64,000 nucleotides of DNA, taken from assembly GCA_949775045.1 (NCBI GenBank), contig OX459104.1, forward strand, positions 1,158,001-1,222,000, in the 5' to 3' direction. This stretch comes from Metridium senile. Its lineage: Eukaryota; Cnidaria; Anthozoa; Actiniaria; Metridiidae. Made by a program: the position numbers and the translations under genes. Shown here in pieces: positions 33,801 through 45,772 of the stretch. Position 1 is the stretch's first letter, and the number at the start of each line of letters is the position of its first letter. The notes under the pieces were generated by a model. It made no database searches, was not told where the DNA came from, and saw only the letters and a program-made list of their open reading frames with translations.

Positions 33801-35157
33801 GCGTGTTCGAGTCACGTCGGGGTCAACTTGACTTCACTTTTTGTATAGTTACGTTTTTCAAGTCTAAAAAAGTAATGAGGCCTTGTAAGCGCACTTCTCA
33901 TTTTTTAAATTTTAATATTTACAAATATTCAACAGGGAAACTTTTAATGATGCAATTGACTGGTATGTTTATCATGCACGTTTCTAGTATTTCTAAAGCC
34001 TTCATCAGTTAATATAATACAGGGTCGGATACAGAAATTTATCAGCGGGTGTCCCAATAGCAAATTAAATAAAGGGCTTTTATGATGTTAGTGGGTGTCC
34101 GATCCCTAAATGTCTATAATAAAATCTGTGCTGTGTGCCGTTATAAAGCACTTATAATTATAAAGCGCTTCGCGTCGTGCTTCTCTTAACACTTCTCTCG
34201 TGTTCTGACAACCCAGCATGCTTTATAACTGCACACAGCACGCGCGCGCGTTTCTATTTCTTCAATATAAATGTTTTGCGCCATTTTTTTATTAAAAAAA
34301 TACTTATCTATTTCACAGGTTTATATCGACGCTGAAGCAATGCTTCCTAACATCCCAAGAGAGAGGTTCCCTGCATGGGCTCTTAACTGTGCCCTGTATT
34401 TAGAAGGGGGGATACGAGGTGGTGAATTAGGGGGCGTGATGTATGGTGGGGTACCAAAAGACAAGCGCATGCCTGATGGAGAAACCGCTGAGTGTAAAGT
34501 GGATGATGAGCCGGAACTTGTCCGGTTGGCGATACCACGAAGGGTGTATACAGAGTCGCATATGAGGTATGGAATAGATAGATACTGTATTTACTCGAAT
34601 AAGCGCCGCATTTCAACGCTATAATATTACTCTAGAACAGCATTGGAAATAAATTGTTATCAAAAGCTTTTCAAAGTAATTATATTTCACCGCTCGCAGA
34701 GAAGTATGTCGCACAAGTAAAATAACTGTGTCCCTAAAATGTTTCACCTTATCAGTTCCCATGATCCCAAAAAACTATTGTTTTATCATATTTTGCTCCC
34801 TTGTTCCCTGAAAAAAATTTGGCAGTATCTCTTGTTCCCTAAAAATAAATGCGCTTGTTCCCCCTAAAACCCCTGGGAGGGGTTGATTGATTGACTGATT
34901 AATTCACTTTTTGTAGATACGTTGCAGAAGTTCTCGGCAGCATCGCTAAAGACAGCTCTCACATCACAGGTTATGAGATTGTATGGGCCGCTAAAGCATT
35001 ACGTCATTTTACTGCCCGTATGGCACCAGTCTCCCCGGACAAAATTAAAATTCATCTCCAGAAAACGACAGTATGCAAAGAAGGTACTTACACAAATGGC
35101 ACAACAGAGGATACTAAACATGCCAAGAAAAGACTATTGATCTCAACATTAGATTAA
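30840..35157 (+). CDS. tnaA: Tryptophanase (tryptophan indole-lyase), complete, 5 exons
   Basis: Predicted PLP enzyme splitting L-tryptophan into indole, pyruvate and ammonia. Exons 30840-31413, 32335-32602, 33488-33689, 34319-34566 and 34917-35157 join in frame with GT/AG sites to give 510 residues. Family motifs: [12 protein letters not shown] (50-61), [11 protein letters not shown] (71-81), PTHQGRAAE (99-107), [14 protein letters not shown] (216-229) with PLP-contacting D218 and R221, and MSAKK with the Schiff-base Lys260. Three residues separating tryptophanase from tyrosine phenol-lyase are of the tryptophanase kind: Asp128 in FDTT (E. coli Asp137), Leu385 where tryptophanase has Ile and phenol-lyase Arg, and His461 in RHFTA (E. 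coli His463). About 40 extra C-terminal residues follow His461 relative to the 471-residue E. coli enzyme. Spliceosomal introns rule out bacterial contamination. Activity in the animal is inferred. Confidence 0.93.
31414..32165 (+). repeat. Tandem copies of the tryptophanase exon 1 tail and its splice donor
   Basis: The last 53 or so bases of exon 1 plus its donor (TCAAGGAAGTAAAGTGAAGA, GACAATTACTAACAATGC, TAGGTAAGTAAGG) are repeated in the intron starting near 31523, 31646, 31853 and 31994, with a truncated copy at 32143. They are separated by GGAGGGAGAGGA-rich spacers. Four copies keep a GTAAGTAAGG donor (GT at 31576, 31699, 31906, 32047). Each is followed by an in-frame TAA, so they add no coding sequence. 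Confidence 0.9.
32620..33310 (+). repeat. Pyrimidine-rich (TCC/TTC)n tract followed by (CACCAT)n array
   Basis: Intron 2 of the tryptophanase gene holds a CTTCCTCC-rich tract (about 32640-33136), then about 28 tandem CACCAT hexamers (33138-33306). Long poly-Ser, poly-His and poly-Glu frames read here are repeat artefacts. Confidence 0.9.
33754..33825 (+). tRNA. tRNA-Trp (CCA anticodon)
   Basis: A 72-nt tRNA with acceptor GACTCTG/CGGGGTC (two G-U wobble pairs), A-box TGGCGCAATGG, anticodon loop CTCCAGA giving CCA, B-box GTTCGAGTC, and discriminator A. CCA is not encoded. A T-run about 10 bases downstream can act as a Pol III terminator. It lies on the sense strand in intron 3 of the tryptophanase gene. 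Confidence 0.95.
34128..34252. repeat. Inverted-repeat element in tryptophanase intron 3
   Basis: The left arm GTGCTGTGTGCCGTTATAAA with GCA is matched by the right arm TGCTTTATAACTGCACACAG with CAC. The internal CTTCTCTTAACACTTCTC segment recurs near 14726. A half copy of the right arm lies near 32218-32252 in intron 1. Confidence 0.65.
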
Positions 35158-35928
35158 ATAGATAGTTTTGAGTTGGTTCTTGACCAGACTTGGTTATAGT
35201 TAACTCAACTATTTCATAAATCCTTGTCGCAATCATTTAACATTCTACTCTCTGAAGCTTGCAAAAGATGCCGCGTCTTTATTCCTTCTCTTGTTATCGA
35301 TTTATTCATTCTCAAAAAAAATAATTTTCAAATAACAGTAATGCCTTCTGTTTTTTTGGGGGTAGATAGTGTAATTAAATTGCTTTGGTTTGAATTACAA
35401 TAGCTAGCTCCCGAAAACAGAAAGCATTATATGGTAATTGTGCTATCAAAGTAGAAAATAGCATATTTTGATTGTACGTGTTTGTGTAATATGACCATAA
35501 CAAGTTGATGCAGTGGCAGTTACAAACAGTGGCAGATACTAAGTACTTATTGACTGAGTGAGAGGGCCGTATACGTACGGGAAAATATTTGGCTCGTGGT
35601 CATGACGTACGGACCGAGCGCAGCGAAAAAGCCGTACGGACCCCAGTGCACGTGACCTTTTCCGAGGGTTTTCTTAAGAGCGGTTTTCTTAAGAGCGCGC
35701 GCCGGGCAAAATACGGGTCATATGATAAAGATATTTCAGTAAAAAACTAGTGTGAAGATCGAGCCGTTGTAACATGATTTATGAATATTATTGTATTTAA
35801 TTCGTATTTAATTTGGGTTTGTTTATTTAACAATAAAAAGGATTTATCAATATAAAGATTTCTTTTATTGGCTGATTCAACTAGAAATGCACAATATGAA
35901 ATGGAAATGAATGATAAAATTTAAATTT

Positions 35929-35979
<51 letters not shown>

Positions 35980-36228
35980 CAAGGGGAGACATAGAGAGGG
36001 ACAAAAAAACAAGACCTTTTTAAATGTGCTGGACATTTTATTTCTAAATAAATATATCTGTCTAAAGATATCCTATTTATAAAAAATATATTCTAGTTTA
36101 AAAATACCAATCACAATTTATCGCATTTAAATATTTTCTATTGGTTCTAATATTATACAGGATTATATAAGATATATTTGAATTTTCATTAAGTATTAGC
36201 ACTTTGAAAGACGTTTATATGACACATT
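35158..36228. other. 3' flank of tryptophanase and intergenic DNA
   Basis: No further exon was found. A distant AATAAA lies at 35832 and an ATTAAA overlaps the stop, so the true poly(A) site is unresolved. A (GGCA)n array occupies 35929-35981. Sequence around 35228-35270 resembles part of the CACCTATTTCAAA MITE family. Confidence 0.4.
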
Positions 36229-36427
36229 CTCCTTCACAGTTCCCTGCGCCATCTTGAAAGGTAGCCGGGCCTTTGCATCGAAGCGAGACGAACCTTGAGC
36301 TTGCAATGAAAGATACCTTTTAACACCCAGCGGGACAATGTCTTTATCATTGCAAGCTCAACGTTCGTCTCGCGTCGATGCAAAGGGCCAGCTACCTTTC
36401 AAAATGGCGCAGGGAACTGTGAAGGGG
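36229..36427. mobile_element. Foldback element, CAGTTCCCTGCGCCAT arms
   Basis: The left arm CCTTCACAGTTCCCTGCGCC, GAAAGGTAGCCGGGCC and TTTGCATCGAAGCGAGACGA is complementary to the right arm over about 80 bases. A second copy is at 44860-45060. Weaker ATCGAAGCAAGATGAAC/TTGATGC words near 15040-15190 suggest a third, eroded one. Confidence 0.8.
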
Positions 36428-36544
36428 ACGATTCTCATATAGAATACTCCAGTTTAAAACTGAAACGTTTTCTTGGAAAGAGAAAAAATCACGTGAATTA
36501 TTTTGTACAAAGTGATCGTCTTAAGCCATTATATATCTTCCTTA

Positions 36545-37030
36545 GTTTACGTAATAGCTTTTATGTAATCAATAGTAGATGATTTGTATATATTATCGTA
36601 GGTATTACCATTCAAATCGTTAAGCCAGTATTATTCTTCCTCATGTATTTACGTAATAGTAGAGGATAAATACTAGATGATTTGTACAAGTATCGTAGGT
36701 ATTACCATTCAAATCGTTAAGCCAGTATTATTCTTCCTCGTGTATTTACGTAATTGTAGAGTATCAATACTAGATGATTTGTACAAGTATCGTAGGTATT
36801 ACCATATCATTCAAATCGTTAAGCCAGTATTATTCTTCCTCGTGTATTTACGTAATAGTAGAGGATCAATACTAGATGATTTGTACAAGTATCGTAGGTA
36901 TTACCATTCAAAGCGAAAAGCCAGTATTATTCTTCCTCACGTATTTACGTAATAGTAGAGGATCAATACTAGATGATTTGTACATAGTTACGTAGGTATT
37001 ACCATTCAAATCGTAAAGCCAGTATCATTC
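36545..37030. repeat. Tandem repeat, unit about 90 bp, five copies
   Basis: Each unit contains ACTAGATGATTTGTACAAGT, CGTAGGTATTACCATTCAAA and GCCAGTATTATTCTTCCTC. The first and last copies are divergent. It lies just downstream of the giant mucin gene. Confidence 0.9.
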
Positions 37031-37133
37031 TTCTTTCATCTGATCTAGAATCAATACCGGGCGATTTGTTCAACAATCTATCACGTGATATACACGTGAT
37101 AGCCAAGACATATTGTCACGTGTCATCACTGTG

Positions 37134-37139
37134 TTTATT
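37134..37139 (-). terminator. Candidate poly(A) signal of the giant mucin gene
   Basis: AATAAA on the minus strand begins 8 bases after the stop codon that ends at 37147. The 3' UTR would be unusually short if this signal is used. Confidence 0.4.
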
Positions 37140-37146
37140 CCACCAA

Positions 37147-40100
37147 TCATTTGCGTGCATTCGTCCGAGCACGTGCAAGTGCACGTGATACAAGCATTTG
37201 AGCTTCAAGTTCAGCTTTTTCCATAGAAGCAAGCTGTTCCTTAGTTGCCTTATGTGGCGTTCGTGGTTGTGATCCCAGCCGTGAGACTTTAACCCCACGT
37301 GGTTTGGTATGACCATTTGATAAGCCATCAGGTTCATCACGTGACTTCTCCCGCTCAAATCTGTCAACCTGTCTCTTTGCGCTATCGAGCATTGTCCGCG
37401 CTTGCACATACGGGTCTTTGGGTTCCTTATCCTTACGGGGCGTCCCCATGTACCTCGGAGATGTTCCTAAGCTTCGCTGCGTCGAGGCTGCTGACGTAGG
37501 CCGCGTGTAACCACGGGAAGGAGTGAAATTGACAGGAGTGACGTCACTAGCTGGGTACCTCAAAGGTTCCTCATAGTGCTGAGGCTCCCTCCTTGCATAT
37601 GTCGGCGAAGGACTGGAGCGAGCTGAGGAGGGACGTGTACCACCCTGTGGTGTTGGTCTTGTCGAGCTTGGTCGACCACGTGACGTCATATGTGGGTTTG
37701 GCCGTAAAATATCACTGGGAAAAGCACTACGGCCATACATCGTCTGGGGGGTAACAGGAGCACTGGTAATACGCGACTGAGGGAGGGTGGCTGGGGTGAA
37801 AAGTGGTTCTTCGTAAACATTTTCTTGTGATCGCGGGCTCATGTTTTCCATGATGGCTTGGTCATGGTAAGGCATGTTTAAGTCAGGACCTGCATTATAA
37901 GTAGACATCATGTCATATAAATATAAAAAAACTATCACTCCCCGTTGGGGCTCTTCCGTGAGGTTCACACAAATTCACCACCACCACATTCCATATTTAC
38001 AACACACAACTCTGCTCACATGTTGATTTTTGCGGAGAGATGAAAACCGGATAACCCGGAGAAAAACCCTCGTGGCATGAGAGAACAACACATTAAACAA
38101 ACTCTATATTCATGTTGTGAAGTAGTCAACAAATACCGCCGGATAGTTTGAATACATTACCTATAGGCTGATACAAGTTTTCATTCTGGTCCATTTCGTC
38201 TTCAGGGACATCAACCAGAACAGATTCACGGGGACTTGTTAAGTAGTCCGCTGGGTATACAGTGGGCTCAATAACAGGCTGCATCATGGGAAATCCTCTG
38301 TTCATTAGTTCGTTTACATATGGATTCTGGGTATGTTGGGGTATCACCTAATGAAGTGTTGAAAAAATGTTTTATAGTTGATGTTAAACTTCGCTCTCAT
38401 CATCAAAATCATCATCGTTCTCGTCACAATCCTCATCCTCATCATACCCAACGTCGTCATCATCATCATACCCAACGCCATTTTCATAATCATTGTCATT
38501 ATCGTCATAATAGTAATAATCATCTTCATCATCATACCCAACCTCGTCATCATCATCAAACAAAACGTCATCATCATTATCAACATAGTCATTATCGTCA
38601 TGATAATAATAATAATCATCTTCATCATCATACCGAACGTCGTCATCATTATCATTATATCATCTTCATCACTGTACCCATCACCATCATATTTATTATT
38701 ATCATCATCATCATCATTATCAGTACCTGTTGTATAACGGGTTGTTGTGTATATACAGGTTGACTATACCCATCCATGTCACGTGGTCTTACAGTTACTA
38801 ACTGGACCCCAGGTACATCGTCCCTAACCCAGTTAGATTCACGAAGTGCATCATGGGCTACGGCTCTTGGACCGATACCACTGACCTTTACTTGACTAAA
38901 TGCTTGAGGATCCTGAGAAAAATAAGAATCCACTTTCATAAAGTTGTCCAGGCAATGCTGTAGTTGATTAGCCATTTTGACAACATTTCACGTGCCTTTC
39001 ATTCTGTGTAGCTTCAAGCCGCTTACAATACCGTATTAACTCAAATAAGCGCAGCGGCGCTTATTAAATTTTGTCGATCTCACTGTCCCCTTCTTGATCA
39101 GAGCTACGAATATTAGGGAGATAACTTGTGGGCATTGACGCTCTTACTAAATCGTTTTGTTGTATTTGTTTTCTCGTAATACGACTGACTGCGAATGAAT
39201 TATAACACTCAAATCAAAATATACAACGCAAAGCATGCTGGTAAGTGACCATGGTGGATTGATAATGTATTCCTATTTCAAAGACCTTCACTCCCATGGT
39301 ATTTCGCTTCCTCTCCCACCGAGAAAGAGCAACAGCGAAACAACGTTCAAAGACAACAAGATTAACACAAACCTTTTGTGGTTTTCGCCTCTTCTTTTTC
39401 CTCAGATGTTCTAGTTTTTTCTGGAGGTATTCTTCCTCTTTTCTCTTTTCTTCGGAGTCGTTCTCACTGTCGCTGCTATCAACAGAAGTACTTGTGCCAA
39501 CACGATTATGTATCCAGCGGTCTTTTCTTAGTTTTTTCTTTCGCCTTCAATATAATAAAAAAAATAATGGGACGGGACAAACAACAAAACAAGCTAAACT
39601 GTATACACACAAGGCAAGCAGGCAGGCAACCAGGCAACCAAGCAAGGAAGCAGTCAAGCGTCAAAGAAGAAATAATGCAGACTGAGGACAGGGAGTCAAG
39701 CGAGAACCGAAAGGAAGAAGGCAAGCAGGCAAGCAGGCAAGCAGGCAAGCAGGCAAGCAGGCAAGCAGGCAAGCAGGCAAGCAGGCAAGCAGGCAAGCAG
39801 GCAAGCAGGCAAGCAGGCAAGCAGGCAAGCAGGCAAGCAGGCAAGCAGGCAAGCAGGCAAGCAGGCAAGCAGGCAAGCAGGCAAGCAGGCAAGCAGGCAA
39901 GCAGGCAAGCAGGCAAGCAGGCAAGCAGGCAAGCAGGCAAGCAGGCAAGCAGGCAAGCAGGCAAGCAGGCAAGCAGGCAAGCAGGCAAGCAGGCAAGCAG
40001 GCAAGCAGGCAAGCAGGCAAGCAGGCAAGCAGGCGAGCAGGCAAGCAGGCAAGCAGGCAAGCAGGCAAGCAGGCAAGCAGGCAAATGTCGAAACCGCGAA

Positions 40101-43100
40101 ATTCCAGCGAGCATGAAAGTGAGCAAGAAAGTATGCAAACTACTTACAATGCATCAAAGGACGTGTTACTTAGATCCTGGAATATAATACAAACCACGTA
40201 AATATCAATTACTAAAAGGTATTATTAGAATTTTAAAAGATGGGTAAAAAAATGCATGTGTATTTAATTAATAAAGAAATGATATGTTTTTATACAAATA
40301 AAAAATTTGATTGGTCAGAAAATTAGATGATTATAGTAATAAAACTAATGAATGAATGAATGAAACGTTTGAATGAAACGAATAAAAACAATTATAAAAG
40401 AATGAATAGATTGATACATGTAATAGTCTGCGTAGCAAGTGCTTCTTTTTGGAGGATACGGAAAACGCTGTTTTGGGATAGCTGTGTTACAGACATGGCC
40501 GTGTGAAACCTAAGACGAGGTTTTTTCGTTTTTTTCGTCTTAGGTTTCACGCGGCCATATCGGTAACACAGCTATCCCAAAACAGCTTTTTCCGTTCCCA
40601 AAAAAGAAACGCTTGCTACGCAGGCTATAGACCGAATCGAAATATGGCGACCTGCTATTGTTCTTGACTGACTAGCCTCGTGTTCATGATGAAATACAAT
40701 GGAGTTTTTACATGAATGAGAGGCTAGTGAGTCAATAACAATAGTAATTCAAATTGGTCGCCACATTTCGTTTCGGTGTATACATATGATTGATGATCGA
40801 TTGACTGACGTCAGTTCTCGAATAGCTTTGCACTCAGTACCTCGTCAAGATCTGGTTCTCTCTCGATGCCTCGTTGTTTCTTGATTTCCTCCTCTTTCTG
40901 TCTCTCCTTTTCTCGAATATCTTGGCGAGCTTTCTCTCGCTGACGGATCTTGTTTCTCATACGCTCAACACTTGCCTACAACAATTCGCAATTCAACATA
41001 ATAAGCAAATAAGAACTTCCTATGAATTGACTCCGTGGCGCAATGGTAGCGCGTCTGACTCCAGATCAGAAGGCTGCGTGTTCGAGTCACGTCGGGGTCA
41101 GTGAATCTTTTTTTATTTTTTTTAAAGAGTTTTTTTTATTGTTTTATTGCGAGTCTGTGGTAATATATATAATTATATTTATCGGTTACCATCGACATCA
41201 TCTCCATGCAGCATGCGAGTGTATCATTTTTATTATAATTATCATTATTATCTTCATCACAATTATCATTATCATCATTGTTACCACCATGATCAGGATT
41301 ATCATCATCTTCATCTCTACTCATGACCTGAATATTTTTATCACCATCATCATAATCATGACAATCATCATCACTATCATCACCACCACCACCATCACTA
41401 TCACCATCATCATCATCACTATCACCACCATCATAATCACCATCATCTTCATTATCATCACAATCATTATCATCATCATCATCATCATCAAGATTTTAAC
41501 GGAATTTTCAATTTTTAAAACAATCAAATACTTTAAAGTTTATCAAATACTTTTTAAAATTTTATCAATACTATGATTATATATCAATTTATTTATTTTT
41601 TATTTATGTTATGTTTATGATAAGTTTATGCTGATGATTACCTTGGTGTACAAGTTATCGCCCGAATAATATATATCAATATTTACATTGCCCTCTTTAT
41701 TTAGTTTATCCTTGTTTAGTTGCTTTCTTTTAGCCTGAAACAGGTATAACAGGTTTAGCAAAGATTTAACAGGTTTAACACAGGTCAGTAACAGGTTTAG
41801 CAAAGGTATAACAGGTTTAACAGGAAATTTTAAGATTAAAAACAAAATTTTCAATCTACTTGTAAAAATATTGGTTAGAAAAGCGGCAAACAAACAAACA
41901 ACCAACCAACAAAACAAACTAACAGACAACCAAACAAACCTTAACAAATTAAACTGCCATACAAACAACAAACAGACAAACAAACAATAAAGAAATAAAC
42001 AGACAAACAAAAACAAACAAACAAACAAACGAACAAGCAATAAATAAACAAACAAATAAGTAACAAAACCTACAAAAAATTAAACTAAAAACCAACAGAC
42101 AAACAACCAAATAATTAAATGAACAGACTAGTAAATAACTAACTAGTAAACAGATAAACAAATTACCAAACTCACAAATAAAAAAAGTAACAAATAAAAA
42201 AAACACAAAAACAAACTACTAAACAGATACATAAAACAATTTGAATAGCAAATAAATTACTGATTTACACGTCGATCGGTTAGAAACATCATTACAATAT
42301 AATATAATAATATAATAATATAATAAAATACACTTACCTGTGGTAGAGTCTTCTCCGTCTTTCCTCTATCTTTATTATCATCTTCTTTCTCTTCAAAGGC
42401 ATGTCGTGGCGTCGATGTCTCCTTGTCTTCAAAGGCCTGTCTTGGTGCTGAAGATTGTCTTTCTTCAAAAGCTTGTCTTGGTGGTGTATGTTGTGCTGAG
42501 GGACCTGGTCTATCTTCAAAGGCCTGTCTTGGCGAAGGCAATGGTCTATCTTCAAAGGCCTGTCTTGGCAAGGGCAATGGCCTATCTTCGAAGGCTTGTT
42601 TTGGTGTGGACGTTACCAGTGGTGTTTGTACCAAGGGAGGCACAAATGAGAATCGTACTGGTATAATGTCTGATTGTTCTTCTGTTGATTTTAACAGGGC
42701 CTGACCAAGACGTGGAGCATTCTCTATAATACCGGCCATGTTCTTCATCTATTTGAACAAAGTATTATATGTTGTTATTGAGAGATGTTTCTTTTTCTTT
42801 TCTTCTCTTCCCTTTAAGTTTCCTTCACATCACTCCCCTCCCTTTCAATTTTCTTTTCGTATAATTTCCATTCAACCCTTCCCATAATTTATTTTCTCAC
42901 CAATCCTTGTCTTCATTCTTGTTTCAATTCATTTTCTTCCCTTCTCTTCTCTTCCAGTTTCCTTTCCTTCAATTTCATTTATTCTTCGCTTTTCTTTTCT
43001 TTTATTTCATTTCTTTTCCCCCTATCTTTTCTTTACCAATACTCTTCTCCTCTTCGTTTAGTTGTCTTTCCTTGAATTTCTTTTTCTTTTCATTCCCATT

Positions 43101-45489
43101 TCTTTCCTCCCCTCTCATTTTCTTCCATTATTTACCTCTATGTCTCTCTCATTTTCTCGTTTCGTTTGTCTTTCTTTCTGTCTTCGTCTTGACCTACGCT
43201 GCTTACTTTCTTCCCTTCTAAGTCGACGTTCTTTATGTTGACGAATCTCCACCTCGGGCTCGTGAGGGATGATGGGAAGTGGGCACTTTTGAAAGTATTC
43301 GCTGTCAGAGCCACTGGAACTGATACAAAAAGAACTATCAAAAAGAATGTTTTTTTTTTATTCGAAATAGGCATACCAGCTGGAACACCAACTGACCAGG
43401 AATAGTAACACCAAACAGAGCCTAGAAAGAAAAAAATGTACTTTTCCAGTGTGTAGTGCAGTACTTACTTTTGTCGTCCTGCGTAAAGATCTCTCGGCTT
43501 GGAAGGACCAGCGGCTACGACGAAAGGAGGGAGTCTTTGTTCATCCTTTGTCTTAGAAGAAACCTCATCCTGTGCAAAATATCAAAATCGAATTACATGT
43601 TAATTTGGTTTTCTAAGGTCATAATTTGATTATAATAATCACAATCACCGTATCAGAGATACCGTATGCAATCTTGTAAACCATCACCATATATGGTATT
43701 GTAGGTGAGAAGTAACAAAAGACTTTGATTAGCGCGCGAGATTTTTCCCTTTTTTTTCTAACAGGTTGAGATTGCAACAGAACAATAGGCATATCTTTGA
43801 TACGACAATCGCAAATACTAAACGATAAGCACCATCTCATCATTATCAACATGACCATTATCATCATGATCGTTATCATCATCATCATTATCATCATCGT
43901 CATTATCAACAACACCACTATAACCATCACCACCATCATCATCACCATCATCATTATCGACATCATCATTATCGTCATTATCAACAACACCATTATAACC
44001 ATTACCACCACCAGCATCATCATCATCATTTATAATCTAATGATGACCTTTTGTTTTGCTTGTGTACTTTGTCTTATTCTTCTTCTCCTTCGTGAAGCGC
44101 ATTTGATGAAAATCAACAATAAAAACAGTAACACCGCAACAGACGCAGCAACAGCGATGGCGGCAATCATCAACTTGTCCTTATCCTGCTTGTTTGGTTG
44201 TGGAGTTGGTTGAGTGGAAACTAACGGCTCGGGACGACGTACGACCTGAAATAGCACAAACAATACATACGTGATTGTCATGAGAAAGCCTAAACACAGA
44301 ACTTGAGACCTTCCAGACAGGTGTGACGATCTAGTGGTTAAGCCTGGTTCATATTAAAGACTTAGCATAAAGGCCTGCGGGCAAACGGTTTCAACATTTG
44401 CTTCAATATTCGTTTGATTTTGTTGAACGCTGTAGAATGGTTGTTGAACGATGTTGAACATAGGTGGACAAACGGTTTCAACATTTACTTCAACATCTGT
44501 TCGATTTTGTTGAATGGTAATGTTGAAACCGTTGCCAGCCCCTTTCAACATTGTTGAAGCGTGTTGCGTATTTGAAAAGCCTCTAAATACGCACGGGTGT
44601 AGTCAACAATGTTGAACGGAGCAGGGCAAACGACTTCAACTCCGATTCCCGGCCCTTGCGATTACGTTGTGTCCTAGCTCAGTGGCTCGTCTTCTCGGAT
44701 AAGGACATAAAGCCGGAGGTCCCGGCGTCTGCCTTCACTCTAATTTCCTATATAAAGGTGGAAGATAAAGATCCTGTTGTGCTCTTCGAAAAGAGTAGGG
44801 GATTGTCTCCCGGCATGTACAACCGTCACGTCTTAGATATACTACACGACCCACTGGCAATAGCCCCCTTCTCAGTACCCTGCGCCATCTTCAGTTGAAA
44901 GGTAGCCGGGAATTTACATCGAAGCGAGACAAACGTTAAGCTTGCAATGATGGACAATTATTCACGTGTCTCTATCATTGCAAGCTCAACGTTTGACTCT
45001 CTTTGATGCAAAGGCCAGGCTACCTTTCAAGATGGCGCAGGGAACTGTGAAAGGGACTATTGGCGACATATGCTGCTGTAATGTCTCTGACTTCGTATGA
45101 AGGGAAAAGAAAAATGTCTTAAACAGGATCTAGAATCTTTAAGAAAAGGTTGTTTTCATGTTTTTAAGTGTTTTATGTTTTACTAACCGGGTGTTTTAGT
45201 GTGTAGTCAAGTTGGTTGGAAGATAGTCTGTTGGTTGTTTCTGTTACTTGTAGAGCAGGGATGATCTTGTTTCCATCTAGTATTCGATATTTAATCTCAA
45301 CATTTTCGCTTTCATCGGTTGGGGTTCTTTTGATTGACGTTATCTGGAATGTTAAATACATATTAAATATGTATAAATAAATAAATAAATAAATAAACAA
45401 ATAAATAAATAAATAAATAAACAAATAAATAAATAAATAAATAAATAAATAAACAAATAAATAAATACATAAATAAATAAATAAATGAA

Positions 45490-45528
<39 letters not shown>

Positions 45529-45533
45529 ACAAA

Positions 45534-45604
<71 letters not shown>

Positions 45605-45637
45605 ACAAATAAATAAATACATAAATAAATAAATGAA

Positions 45638-45676
<39 letters not shown>

Positions 45677-45681
45677 ACAAA

Positions 45682-45772
<91 letters not shown>

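Noticed and set aside
30840..35157. Bacterial contamination as the source of the tryptophanase
   Set aside because: Four introns with consensus splice sites and flanking animal genes and MITEs argue for a nuclear gene.
39378..40187. KQASRQAG and CLPACLLACLP frames
   Set aside because: Pure translation of the GGCAAGCA octamer array.
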